Of a stretch of DNA of 64,000 nucleotides, positions 39,281 through 51,550 are shown in pieces. The stretch is from Plectrocnemia conspersa (lineage: Eukaryota; Arthropoda; Insecta; Trichoptera; Polycentropodidae): assembly GCA_009617715.1 (NCBI GenBank), contig VTFK01000115.1:62001-126000 (forward strand), given 5' to 3'. The number at the start of each line of letters is the position of its first letter. The stretch's first letter is position 1. The position numbers and the translations under genes were made by a program. The notes below the pieces were generated by a model. That model saw only the letters and a list, made by a program, of their open reading frames with translations. It did no database searches and was not told the origin of the DNA.

Positions 39281-39470
39281 GCACGATAGATAAATAGCAA
39301 TTCCCACACGAACCCTAGTGTTTTTCAATTTCCATCGTGTCTGGGAGATCACAATTAGTGATTAGTATATAATTATAATTCCGATCGATAGGTTTTCTTA
39401 GATTTCCCTAATACTGCAGATGAATATCATGATAAATAATGAAAATATCGAGGTCGTGCATGATGACATC
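39281..39470 (+). mobile_element. Second copy of the tRNA-derived SINE, diverged
   Basis: Starts with GCACGATAGA like the FASN-intron SINE. The body blocks TTTCNATCGTGTCT, AGTGATTAGTATATAATTAT and TTCCGATCGATAGG match it. The A/B-box head is shortened and mutated. Orientation is opposite to the first copy. Confidence 0.65.
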
Positions 39471-39606
39471 TATTGATTGTCAGCTGTAATAACAGTTTAT
39501 AATTAATAAATAGATGTCAGTTCGGTTTGCCCGCTTCACTGATTTCAGTTCGGTTCGCTCGCTACTTATCAAGTAGTTGTTGATTGGGCTCACCCCGTTG
39601 TGGCTA

Positions 39607-39630
39607 TTGTAACATTGGGTTATGTTACAA
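39607..39630. repeat. Perfect 9-bp hairpin
   Basis: TTGTAACAT (39607-39615) and ATGTTACAA (39622-39630) pair perfectly around a 6-nt loop. Confidence 0.6.
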
Positions 39631-40439
39631 CGGTAAATTTATAATAAATAAATGTATTTTTTATACTGCGTAGGTAATATAATATATTAAAAAATATACA
39701 AATATTTCCGCCAACTTTTAACTTTCATTTTCATTACCTAAATTTTAATTTGCAGCTCGTAAGTCTGAAGATTATAACTTTGAAGTGAACTGTTAGCGAT
39801 TGAGATATATTCCATACCACTGTCAGTATCAAAGGTATTGGATTTGCAAGGTTATGTCTCAAATTAAGTTTTTCCATATATATTTGTATGTATGTAGGTA
39901 TATAGATAGATTTTGTTATGGAAATCTGTATAGATTTATTTATGGAATGTATCGAAGTTCCTTGAAATATGTTTTAAAAATCAATTGATTTTTTGGTAGT
40001 ATAATATATAAAATAATATATTATGCTGTACATCTCTAGAAAATTACTCACGTGTATGTAGATAGTGAGTTATTAAATAATCATAAATTTCAATGCTACT
40101 TTACTGTTTAGCATTTTAATACAAAAATAATAATTATATACATACGTATTGTAAATATTCACGAATTATAAATAAAATTTTCGCATCTGCAATATTGCGG
40201 AAATTGGATTTTAAATTTAGATCCGAGTTTGTATTGAAAAAAATATTATTTTCTTAATTATCTTTTCTAACTAAAAATATGATATAGTTCTCGATTCTTT
40301 AATTAAATACTGGGAAACATTATACTTACTCGTTCATCGTAATAAGATACGTTAGTACAACCTCGCACATAAACCGAGAATTGATTAGCATTAGAGTTAT
40401 TTTTTTAACATTTTGCACCATTTATGTATTGCTACGATG

Positions 40440-40890
40440 GAAAACCAAGGTTCTCAAACGCTTCCTCGTGTTAACGAGATTGAAGAAATGATTTGCAACG
40501 TATGCAAAATTAACACGAGCGAGTAATTTTTCTAGATTTCCTAGACGGTGATAGGGGTCACGATATAGAGCGCTAGGCTGATAATCTCTGCAAGGTCAAT
40601 TTGCAAAGTTTTTCAGCTCGTATTAGATAAAGTACACGAAGCGCAGTATCTCAAACTTGAACCGATTGCCCCGATGTCCCTGAACGATCGTCGTTATTTG
40701 CCACGATGCTCGCAAATATGCGCAGATCCTCAGCGCGGAGGTCAAAAATTCTATAGATGGCTAATTTCAATAGATCTCTAGAGATGAAAACGCATTGCGG
40801 TTTGTTGTCAAAGCGATAGTATGTTTGTGTTCAAAGATTAAGAGCACGTTTTTCCTCGTGGCGTGATTCCTTCCTAAACGCGATGACCTT
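40440..40890. promoter_or_regulatory. GC-richer patch with four AGGTCA-type half-sites
   Basis: Nuclear-receptor half-sites occur at 40555-40560 (GGGTCA), 40593-40598 (in CAAGGTCA), 40739-40744 (GAGGTCA) and reversed at 40884-40889 (TGACCT, read as AAGGTCA). The patch is less AT-rich than its flanks and has no open frame. A distal enhancer is possible; this is motif evidence only. Confidence 0.25.
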
Positions 40891-41464
40891 AAAATAGTAA
40901 CATAGTAATATTACTATAAAATAGTATTTTAAGCAAAAGTTTTAGAAATATTAAAAAGTAACAACTGTTGTAAATCTAGAGATTAAAATAATAATCCTTT
41001 AGCTTTTCATCAACGAAATACAATTAAGAACTCGTAATATATATTACAAGCTGCAAGTGTTTTAAAGTATTCACACAAATTCGGATTCACGTTACAAAAA
41101 TACCTGATGTTTCTGTGGTCGCGGTCGATAGACAATCGACTACCTTTCAGAATCGACAAGTGTCAAAATTATTCATTAGAAACTAACAGAAGATTGTAAA
41201 ATACCTATTGTTTTTCTATTGAATTTGTAATTTATATTGGTAAGTTACCATTATATTCTGTGTTCTGTGGTTACCGTACAGTTGTCATTGCCGCATAAAT
41301 TTAGTTAATTTTAAGTTTATGGTAAAGTAGTATTTTTTAACTTATGTTTTGTATTTCATAGTTTTGATACAATTTTTAAGAAGGGAGCAAACTTAGTGTT
41401 TTGTCTAGATAGAGTCCTAAATAATCTAGAGGCTGCTCTGACATGATTGTGTTATTGTCTTTCA

Positions 41465-42535
41465 TTGTTGTTTCAGATTTTTCCAGGGGTTTGTTGGTTT
41501 GTCAATTTTGCTAGTTCAATGCAGATTCATAGTTTTTCATTAAATAACATACATTTTTTTGTAGTGGTCACTGTTTAAAATCCACGTCAAAAACAATAAA
41601 ATCGCGCTGTCGCGAGTTATTTCTTGGGAAAATATTCGCTGTAGGTATTCATGGGGTATTCACTTTCTGACCAATGCTTGCTCGCACCTAATATATCCAA
41701 GAGTAATACGCAAACAATTCGTTTTAAGGAACAATTTTTATATATATTGTTCATTTAAATTGTCCTCTAAACGTGTTTTTCGATTTAAAAAAATGATAAT
41801 GAATCTTAATAAAAGCAATAAAATCGTTTCAAAATAAAAAAATATAACAATATTACGAATGAAGCATATTTAAACTGAATTATTGACCAATAGGAGATCG
41901 CAAAAAACAATTATCACTTCTCGGAAGTCAAAAATCCATATCAAAAGTAATAAAATCGTACCGTTACAGTGAAAACGTTCGGTTATCTAGTGCTTATATT
42001 AATACTAAAATCGTGCCGATTTTATTGCTTTTGACGTGAATTTTTGACTTCTGAGAAATAATAATTGTTTTTGCGCTCTCCTATTGACCAAAATTCAGGT
42101 TGAATAAGCTTCAACCAATACTCTCATATCAGAGATCCGTAGTAATATCGATAAGGATAGCTATAATATTTATTATATTTAGAATTTTTATAACTTTAGG
42201 TTTGTTTGGGTTTGAACAGCAAATAGACGTTTCGCAACTGTAAAATTGAGTTACATAGATATTATAGAGAAGCATATAATTTCACTAGCGCATAATAGTT
42301 AAATAATATTTTTGCTAGTAAAAATATAAATGTACTGAAGAAAATGTTTTTGGACTTCAATAGTGAAAATATAGCTTTACTGAAATATACGCATTCACTT
42401 TAATATTCATTCATCACATGCAATTAAATAATGATAAGTATGTAAACGAATATATCACTACACGTGGAAAAGTTAAAATCATTTACTAGCAGATAAATTA
42501 TATTTTCACTGGATTATAAATTCATGAATGGGAAA
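41465..42535 (-). repeat. R1 repeat copy with nested R2 block
   Basis: R1 end block at 41470-41560, then an R2 block (TTCACTTTCTGACCAATGCT to ACAATTCGTTTTAAGG, about 41645-41740). R1 resumes with the inverted arms 41880-41955 and 42018-42095, then GGTTTGTTTGGGTTTGAACA and the CACTAGCGCA motifs. R2 appears inserted into R1. Confidence 0.68.
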
Positions 42536-43979
42536 ATATGTCGCCTACCTGCTTGGTGGATTTTTTTTATAATTTAAACGAAGGTGTTTTTAGCAAAAAT
42601 ACTTCCGTCGATTACTTTTGCATTAATATTAACAAAATTTGCGAAAACGAGTCGAGGATGCTCGGCTTTGTTACGCGGAGCGCTTGTCACCTGAATATTT
42701 TTTTATGCGATTCGCGTTCTGTACGATACACTAGTATATATGATATGGCTCCATTGTCTGTAATCCGTTTAGAATTGTATAGAATTCAAATAAAATTTCA
42801 TATATATTTAGATATATAAAAGAGGAAGTACTGGACGTATGAGTTTTTGCTAGTACCATTAGGATACAATTAATTGCATTCTCGGAGTAGCATCTACTCA
42901 ATGAAGCACTTTTTTTAGATAACTTAAATAACGAATTAAGTAAATAAATAAATTAAGTATAATAGAAAAATGGTTAGGAAAAAATGAATTTAAATTATAA
43001 ATATATGTTAGATAATACTTTAAAATAGTTATAGTTTAAGAGTAATTGTAGATAAAAAGTATACCTAAAAATAAGGGCCCTTGTATATAAAAATCTAAAC
43101 TAAAGGAATTATAATGCTAATAAATTATTATGTATATTAAATTATCAGTATTTGAGAAAAATTCTCAATACGTGGCCAAAAAGAGACCGACAATTAATAG
43201 CAATCTTTTTATAATTTTTTAAAACTAACACGTACACAGTAAATATGTAGATACATTTTGTGAGATATTATAAGAAAAAATTCACTATGAAGAGGAGAGG
43301 GGTTATTTAGATCTACAGTAAATTTGGTTTACAAAATGTTTTTATTTTAATTCTAAAAACCTGTGTTTGGAAAAATGAGCACTTATTATCTTTCGATTTT
43401 AAGTTAATACATTTTTATTACATATTTTAATCAAACTGTACAAAAAATCAAAATCTTTTACGTATGAATTGCTATTCAGGTATTAAGGAACATAATTAAA
43501 TCGCAGAAAAACAATGAACAAAAAATATATACGAATTAAATTACCATTTAATTTAGTGTTTTTATTTTTGGCACTTCGGCGTAAAAGAAATTTTTGTATG
43601 TTAAAGAAATCCGCAAACACTTTTCAAGGGCTGTAATTTGAATACCACTAAACTGCTGGTTATTAAAAAAATATTATAAGAAAAAACTGTGGCGCACTTA
43701 AATTACTAAAATCAATAAATACAGAACATAAATATATAGTTTATAAATGAAAATATATAAATAGATTACATTTTCAGTAAAAAAAATATTATGTTGCAAA
43801 AACTTCGTTAATTAAAATTTTAAACGCTCTATTTTCATTAAAAGTATTTTTTTTGTATTTTCCATTTTTAATTTTAGTCAATATTGAAAAATTACATAAA
43901 GGTATGAACAAAAAAAAACTAAATTCTTTAAGATTTTTATAGTGCGATTCGTTTGCAAGATATTCACAAGTTCCTTTGT

Positions 43980-44780
43980 CTGTAAAATTATATTTTCACT
44001 AGTAAATTCCAAATACATTTTTATCAGCAGATATATATTTCTGCTACCGAAAATATAATTTAACTGATAGGTGCTAGTGAAATTATACGCTGATCTAAAA
44101 TATTTATGAAACTCAATTTTCCAGTTGCGAAACGTCAATTTGCTGTTGTTTGCAACTCAAACCTAACCTAAATAAAGTTCTAAAAAAAAATTATAGTTTT
44201 AGAACTGTCTTTAGTTCAAGTCCAAAATACAAAATAACTCAACTCAACTGTAAGGGGAAAATAAGCAGAAGAAAAAGAACAAACAGAGGTAGCATGTTGC
44301 ATATTATTTCATAGTTTAGTTGCACTTGTATATTACACTGTTTTAAAAATATGCTATTGTAACCATATTACTTATGATATGAGAGTATCGGTTAAAATTT
44401 ATTCAAACTGAATTTTGGTCAATAGCAGTGCGCAAAAACAATTATCACTTCTCAGGAGTCAAAAATTCACGTCAAAAGCAATAAAATCGCGTCGTCGCCG
44501 TCGCAGGGGGAACGCACGATTTTATTGCTTTTGACGTGGATTTTTGACTTCTGAGGAGGGATAATTGTTTTTTGCGCTCTCCTATTGGTCAAAATTCGGT
44601 TTAGATGTTCTTCATTTGATTCTCATTTTTTTAAGTCGTAATATTGTTATAAAAAGTCTTATTATGAACGCTAGATAATTAAGCGTTTCCTCTGCGATTC
44701 TAGAATTTGTCCAGAAAAATGCATTGCATTTACGCATGTCCCTCTGGATAAATCCGAAATGACGTCCCTGCTCCATGGTG
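43980..44780 (+). repeat. R1 repeat copy with intact inner hairpin
   Basis: Contains TTTTCACTAGTAAATTCC, CAACTCAAACCTAACCT and then two inverted arms, 44411-44489 and 44518-44596. The arms are about 79 bp each, roughly 90% identical, with a 28-nt loop. Such an RNA would fold into a long hairpin. Confidence 0.75.
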
Positions 44781-45049
44781 ACTTTATATAAAGACGACGA
44801 ATCTACATTTGCGGCCAAAACTCTGAAACACTTTTAAGTCATCAGAGTTCTAAATTGATGCGTGTGCGTACAAGAGTAAATCAATAATCCTAAGAAAATC
44901 TAAGAAACCGATCAAGTAGAATTAAAACAAAATTAGTATTAAAAGTACCATCTGTCAATAAACAGCTGTTAAATTTTTAGCCATTTCCAACGCATCCTTT
45001 CATTTTTACAATCGGTCGAAGCAAATAACCTTTGTTATTTTCGATTAAA

Positions 45050-45420
45050 AACTCACATTAAATATGCAAAAGATTTAATGAAATCAAAGCCGAGTTGGAT
45101 AAAGTTTATGGCACATCTGCACCTGCGTTTAAGTGAGTTTAAACGTGGTGGAACATCAACAAGTGATGAACGTCGTTCGTTCGGAACGTCTACTTGAGGT
45201 GACTACGCCAGTAATGATCGACTAAATCTATGGTATGGTCATGGATGATCATGGGTATTGACGCTACAAGCATATCATGTGGCCCAATATCATGTGGTTT
45301 CAATTTTGCATGAAAAATTCGATATGAAAAAGAGTGTCTTTGTCGATACACAACCGTTGATGAAACATGGATTCTGGATGTATATATAAGAATGTTGGGA
45401 CAACGAAATCATTGGGATTC
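45050..45420 (+). pseudogene. Mariner (DD34D-type) transposase fragment
   Basis: Plus-strand frames carry EIKAELDKVYGTSAPAFK, FKRGGTSTSDERRS, NILHEKFDMKKSVF and a trace of DETWI, in mariner order but with several stops and frameshifts. Only the N-terminal half remains, and no catalytic site is intact. Confidence 0.72.
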
Positions 45421-46044
45421 CTTTTTATTTTTAACATAATATAAATAGATATTATTTCATTATTAATTTATATACTATTTTGTTATCTTTTCTACAAGTG
45501 CAATGACAATTTTTCAATAATTTTCAATCACCGACGTATAAGCTGAGTCATCGCCTTCTTAAACCGGATAATTGCTCAAGCTGTATGTACTTCAATATTA
45601 TAACTACAATTTTATCTGCTATTTGATTACACTACTGTTAAATACGTAGTTTGAGTTGTGCGCTTTTATAATACGATTATAAATAAAACGGAAATTCAAA
45701 TTAGATGCTAATTTTTAAATTACCGAGATAATTGCGTATTAATGACAGAACAATGAGTGTTGGACTTCGAATTTGTGTAACGAAGTATGAGGCGATATGT
45801 TAATTTGAGCGTTTCGGACCTAAATTATTTCCCGATTCGCAGTGATACGAAGTTCAAATCGATTAATAAGTATGCGAGCATTAGTGAAGTTCAAGATCAA
45901 ACCGAAATTGGATCATTACCAACAATTGCATTGCGATCATTATAGCTAAAGATATCAGAAAATGGTGCTTGTTAACACGACAGTTGCAAAACGTTGCAGA
46001 GCATAACCTCAACGAATATAATAACGGTTTAATGATTAATTTTT

Positions 46045-46075
46045 TAGGTTAGGTTTGGGTTTGAACAGCACGAGA
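46045..46075 (-). repeat. R1 fragment (TTAGGTTAGGTTTGGGTTTG block)
   Basis: Only the conserved TTAGGTTTGGGTTTGAACAG block is present. It contains two TTAGG units, the arthropod telomere unit, but is not a telomeric array. Confidence 0.5.
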
Positions 46076-49000
46076 AACGCAGTGGGGAGTAACAACTAGT
46101 GATTTTTGAGCATGGTGCAATATAATATCTATATATTATATGAATGAAATATAATATCAATTTATTATTCACATTGAAATGTAATATTAATGTCGTTCCT
46201 TATCAGCATATTTTGCAAACTTTTACTTTAGCATATTTAGAGCAAATAAAAAAATGTACGTAGCTAACGCCTGCTCTACATGTTTAAAAACATATACATA
46301 TGTAATAAATCCTACCTCCTATATTCTAACTCGTAGTTAACAAGCTAACAGCTCGATCGTCAAAATACGACTGGATATTAATTAATTATTAGCATTTTCG
46401 GCAAAGTGCGACCCCCTTGATCTTTGTAATTTGGCGAAGTTGATGTTTTTTGTACCGTTTACAATACATATGCAAAAATTTTAAAGTGAATTTTCTGAAC
46501 CTGTAGTATGATAATATATAATGTTCGATGACACGTGCGTCATAATAATATTTACGAATTTATGCAAAATATCATGCGGCCTGAGGTCAATCAAGCATAG
46601 AACAACACCGCTGCTTCCAATTGACGCAATAGCCTTTTTTCCGTTTCAGCGATTTATATCAATGTTTTTCAACATCATGCACTTCGTTGAAGGGCATTCG
46701 GAACTCGCGAGATAACCGATGTTATGAAATAGTCGAGAATCTAAGTTCAATGGCAATTTCCTTGATGGGATTTTTAAGATCTCATATTGTGCATTTTTGC
46801 ACAAAAATATTTCTATTACTTATAATGCGATCTATAATTTTTATTTTAATATTATATATATATAAGAATCTAATTGCGTGTGACTTTACTTTTGTATATA
46901 AACAAGAAACGTAAAAAAATAAAAAAAAAATACTAAAAAAAATAAATGTAGATAGATTATACAGAAGAAATGCTTCTTCCATTATTAGGAACCGAATTTC
47001 AGAAATAATTTTAGTTACATATATTCTGAAGATTTCAGATGTATCGAACATACTCTGCTGGTGATCTAATAATTTAAATAAAAATATCAGCGATTCGTTC
47101 TGCACCTATTTTTGCATTAGCGCCGTGTCTAAAACATATCTGACCATTCCGTTTTTTTAAAAGATAAAGGAAGGATGCTTCTAAAAATATTATCAGCATC
47201 AAAATTAGCATTTATTATAAGATAAATTCGTATTAAAAAATATGTTTTTTCATCTAAAAACGTCATTAAAATTACATAACACACGACGTAAAGAAATTGC
47301 AGGTTTTTTTAGTAACTTCGTCAACATACAACGGTTTTACTAGTTTTATATAACAAAGGGAACTATGGTGTTGTAGCCAAAAATATGTAGATCAATGCGA
47401 GTGTTTACTTTCTATAAATTAGCTCAAAAAGATATTATTAAGATAGAGAAAGATGACGCATGATTTCAGATACCATATTTATATAAAGTGGATGCCTGTA
47501 TTGAAGACAAAACACTATATTGCCAACGGTATCGCAAAGAAAAAAAATATAGTATAAGAAAAGTAATCTTTACATACAATTTACGGCAACGGTTATCACA
47601 TGGCATTAAGTACTAAAATAATATTGATTATCAATTTCTTTTATATAATTTCCCTGCCATTGCAACAATGCAGTGGCGGCGAACGTATGGCACGTGTTTC
47701 ATCACAAAATTCACTCTCGTTAAATTGAGTACAATGATAAATATTACTAATGAAATTTCTCTCTGCGCGGACCAATTTATAGTGTTTTTTTCTTCGCATT
47801 ATAAAGAATAAAAACTATATTTATTTTACCCATTTTTTCTATATTCATATTTTTTGATAAAACACTCTAAATCTAGCAACGGAAAGTCGCTGAACATTGA
47901 TGGATTGTATACACCGCCTCTTATAAACTGCAAAGGGTGCTTCGTTGAGTAAGCGCTGCGCCGAGATATTATATTAAAGTGCATACAATAGTTAAATTAA
48001 AACAGTTTAAAATAAATTATAATTTTGCATATACATACATATATCTATGAGCAGTTAGGTGCTTATTTTTTCAATGAAGTAATACGTTGATCGATTTATT
48101 ATGGTATTTTTCAATTACTGATTTAATGTCTGTAGTCGGTGTTTGTGTTTATAATAAAAGATTGTATGCCAAGACTCGACTATTTTAATTTTCACGGCCA
48201 CTTTTTAGAAAAATATTGTAACTGAGCAAATATTAAAATTGTTTTACAACAATTCTTGAATAAATCGATTTAATATCTGAGCTTGTTTATTCAATAAGGA
48301 TTAAATGGATGAATCATTTAGATTCGTGCGATATTCTGTATCAGAGTGAGAGTTTATCGCAGGTCAAAAATTGTTTGCAAACGAATCAAATTTACTTCCA
48401 TTATCGTGTATCCTTTTTCTTAAAAAATAACTGTGTAATATTCTTTTCAAAATGATGAACATACGACAGTTTTATAATTATATTATTATATATTGCTTGG
48501 AATATTCTTAAGATAATTGATCAAACATTAACTACATAATTGTTACATCATTTTATAGTAACGTTAAGCTAAGATCTTGCGGCAAGTCAAAGAACTTTAA
48601 ATCCATCGTTACGGTCGACCGTTCCTTACATTGTTTTTTTAACTATTATTTGGAATTTCTACTGACTTCCTGTTTTGCTCGATGGGTATTGTAGATATTT
48701 TAGCGTACTAAAATCGAAACAAATATCACATTCATTACAACAATGCTTACGAATCGCAAATTTTATATTGAGCTAAACTAAGTTTACAAGATTGTCTGAA
48801 ATCGTATACATTTATAAAAAAAATATTTGAAGAATATTCTGCGGTTTTATTTTCTTCCTTTCCTAATCGTTCGAATGTTCATCAATATCTATACACTTTT
48901 GCTTGTTTTTTATGGTTTCCATTTGCATGTTTGACCTCAATTTTTAATTAACATTTTCTTTAAATATATACAGTACCTTTTTTAAAAGTTACATTTTGGT

Positions 49001-49156
49001 TAAATTATTTGTTTCTATGAAAGAAATATACATTTTCACCGTTTTATACTTAAGAAAATTTACCCACATTTCTGAGAGATCGGTTAATTTGAAAGCTTAC
49101 GTTTTTCCCTTTGTAATTTTACAAAAATTAAAAAAACATGCAATTAAAAGTGTTGG

Positions 49157-49374
49157 GGCGTAATTTAGGGACATTTGACCCCCCTCCCTTAAATTTAGCC
49201 AGAAAAATGCATGTCATTTAATTAAATACTATGAATCATAATGAAATGGAAAATATTAAAAAAAAAACAGTTTCGAATCTATCCCGAAAATATTTTTAAA
49301 ATCGTCATTTCAGTAAAATCACATTGGAATACATTTTCACCGATAGATATATATTTTTACTACTAAAAATATTT
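49157..49374 (+). repeat. R1 repeat fragment
   Basis: CCCCCCTCCCTTAAATTTAG, TGCATGTCATTTAATTAAAT and TACATTTTCACCGATAGA identify it. It abuts the transposase fragment at 49376. Confidence 0.7.
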
Positions 49375-49375
49375 C

Positions 49376-49620
49376 CCGTTTTGGTGTCGTTTACTGGCCG
49401 CCGGGATCATTCAATAAAGAGCCTTTGTGGGATTACGCTAAGAGTCGTGTATACGCCGGCAAACTCGAAACGTTAAAGCACATAAAAACCAACTTCCGCC
49501 AAGTTATAGTCGAGATACCGCCAGAAATATACGAAAATTACATCAAAAGGATCGGCTGCTGTAAAAAGTACAGAGACAGATATTTAATTGATATTATTTT
49601 TCATAATTAATTAAATAAAT
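49376..49620 (+). pseudogene. Tc1/mariner-superfamily transposase, C-terminal fragment
   Basis: An open frame of 61 codons (49425-49610) reads LWDYAKSRVYAGKLETLKHI, VIVEIPPEIYENYIKRI and ends DIIFHN. It matches the C-terminus of the subfamily seen at 12.1-13.0 kb. The bases before it encode a WPPGS-like remnant where the last catalytic residue region sits. The rest is missing. Confidence 0.75.
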
Positions 49621-50213
49621 CAAATGTTCGAGTAATAAAAAAATCAGATGATATTCTTAGTGTGTTTTTTTTAAAACAATGTCATGTTCTAAATTTTATT
49701 TCTGTTTTATTGCCTGTCCATGGCCTCTGTGGAAGTTACATAAATTAAAAACATTTTTTAAATCTTAAAAATAATTACAAAGTCTGATGTAAAAAAAATC
49801 TACTTGGATATACCAAGGTTTATTTCTTATGTAACGAAATGGATCTCATATATAATACTAGGGGTATCACATTTTTACAAAATTATTAAAAATCATGAAC
49901 ATCCAACAACATTTTTGAGTATTCAGCCAGTATAAGGAACGGAGTCTGTTTTTTTTTTATTTTTAGAAATAAATACATATTCAATGTGATTTTTTCAATA
50001 AAAATATTATTAAATAAAAATTATCGGTTGCTGGGAATTCCCGGGATATTACGAATTTTCTAACTTAACTCCAGGGATTGAAAAATCCTCGAGAACAGCA
50101 CTCACAATGTATCTCAAATATAGATATCTCAATTAATGAAACATTTATTTTCAACCAAAAACTTAAAAAAAGTCATCTGGTTGAATCGAAAGAAACATTA
50201 CAGCAAGTAGGGA

Positions 50214-50458
50214 CAGTGGCGTAGCTAGGGTATGTGCCACCCTTAAAATCCTTAAAATTTCCGCCCCCCCCCCATACATTTTTTGCAGGGTCATAAAATC
50301 AGCATTTCTTAAAATAATAAATTGGTTATTATTAAGCTTTTGTTATTCGTGGATTTATATATAATATATTTTAGAGCATTCATCGCGAATATGCCGCCCC
50401 AAAGCAAGTGCCGCCCGGGACGGCCTGCCCCGTCCGCCCCCCCATAGCTACGCCACTG
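50214..50458. mobile_element. hAT-type MITE, 245 bp, with 8-bp target duplication
   Basis: AGTAGGGA flanks both sides (50206-50213 and 50459-50466), a perfect 8-bp duplication. The ends CAGTGGCGTAGCTAGGG (left) and ATAGCTACGCCACTG (right) are inverted repeats. Both features define the hAT superfamily. The C/G-rich inner part encodes nothing. Perfect flanks suggest fairly recent insertion. Confidence 0.9.
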
Positions 50459-51550
50459 AGTAGGGAACTTATGTTTTCAAAAACATAATCTGTATTTCCC
50501 AAACAGTATTTTGACATATTTATAATATTGATCATTTTTCAATTGCTGATAATGAGGAAAGGATCTTTTCCCCGATGGAGATACAGTAGTCTGAGAAAAT
50601 AAATCATTAAATCATTAAAAAAATAAAGCATTAACTAAAAATGGCAAATCCAATAAAAATAGTGAGTAATGCATTTTCATATATTTATTGATTATTCTTG
50701 CAACCAAATCATAAAATTGAACAATTTCTATGTATGTATATATATTAAAATACGTTTTTGATGGATACCATTGAATTAAAAAAAATGCTTGAACACGTCT
50801 TCTATAGGCAATGGGGCCTAATATTATTAATGCAATATAAAATAGAAAAAATAAACATTTTCAATCATAAATTTATATATATGTATATTATATATCATTA
50901 GTCATAATTATTATGAAATCGCGAATATTAAGAAGCACTGACGGATTGATTGTCATTCTTTTGTGATGAAACTTTTATTTGTACATATAAATTCAAAGTC
51001 ATATTTGTTGATCGACCGCCATCATTGCTATATGCACGCGATCGTTACGAGTCGTTTTGCTAGCGAGTTACCTTCTCTCATTGCCATTTATGTCGCCAAT
51101 TTTTATTATTTGCATTTTTTTTAAGAGGAGAAAAACGTTTATATATTTATCTAATTAAATTAAGTGACATTAATCATTTGTGAGAGTAATGAAAAACATA
51201 CTACAATCAAATAAAAATATATGTATTTTAGATAAAACATGTAGCATACGTGTCGCCGATAATTACTTATTGTACAGATCATAGGATGGTTACAATTTTT
51301 TTTATTAATATTTTGATTTTGAGCTCGTTAACTCTCAAGGTCCTGCCCACTACACCGTATCATATCATGACCGTAACCGTATCGACACATGCAACATATT
51401 GACGGCAAGATATCGCGACGTTGCCGGAACGGTGTGCGTAGGTGCCCAACCACGTTGTAGCCGCATATTGCCACCGTAGTAAACGCGTTGTTGCGTGTCC
51501 ACTGTATATGTCAGTATTTGAGTGTAGTTCGAAGTGAAAGGACGTTTAAA

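Larger units (their letters stand above)
21480..51330. other. Gene desert of about 30 kb, repeat-rich and AT-rich
   Basis: No host gene was found on either strand. Open frames are short, AT-driven and lack recognisable domains. The repeats that can be named are listed separately. The remaining stretches (for example 22.3-23.5, 24.7-26.4, 30-31.6, 34-36.8, 38.8-39.2, 42.9-43.9, 46.1-49.1 kb) show nothing beyond AT-rich sequence and simple runs. Confidence 0.6.

Noticed and set aside
42538..42819. 93-codon plus-strand open frame
   Set aside because: No domain, no splice context and low-complexity composition at its end; most likely chance next to an R1 copy.
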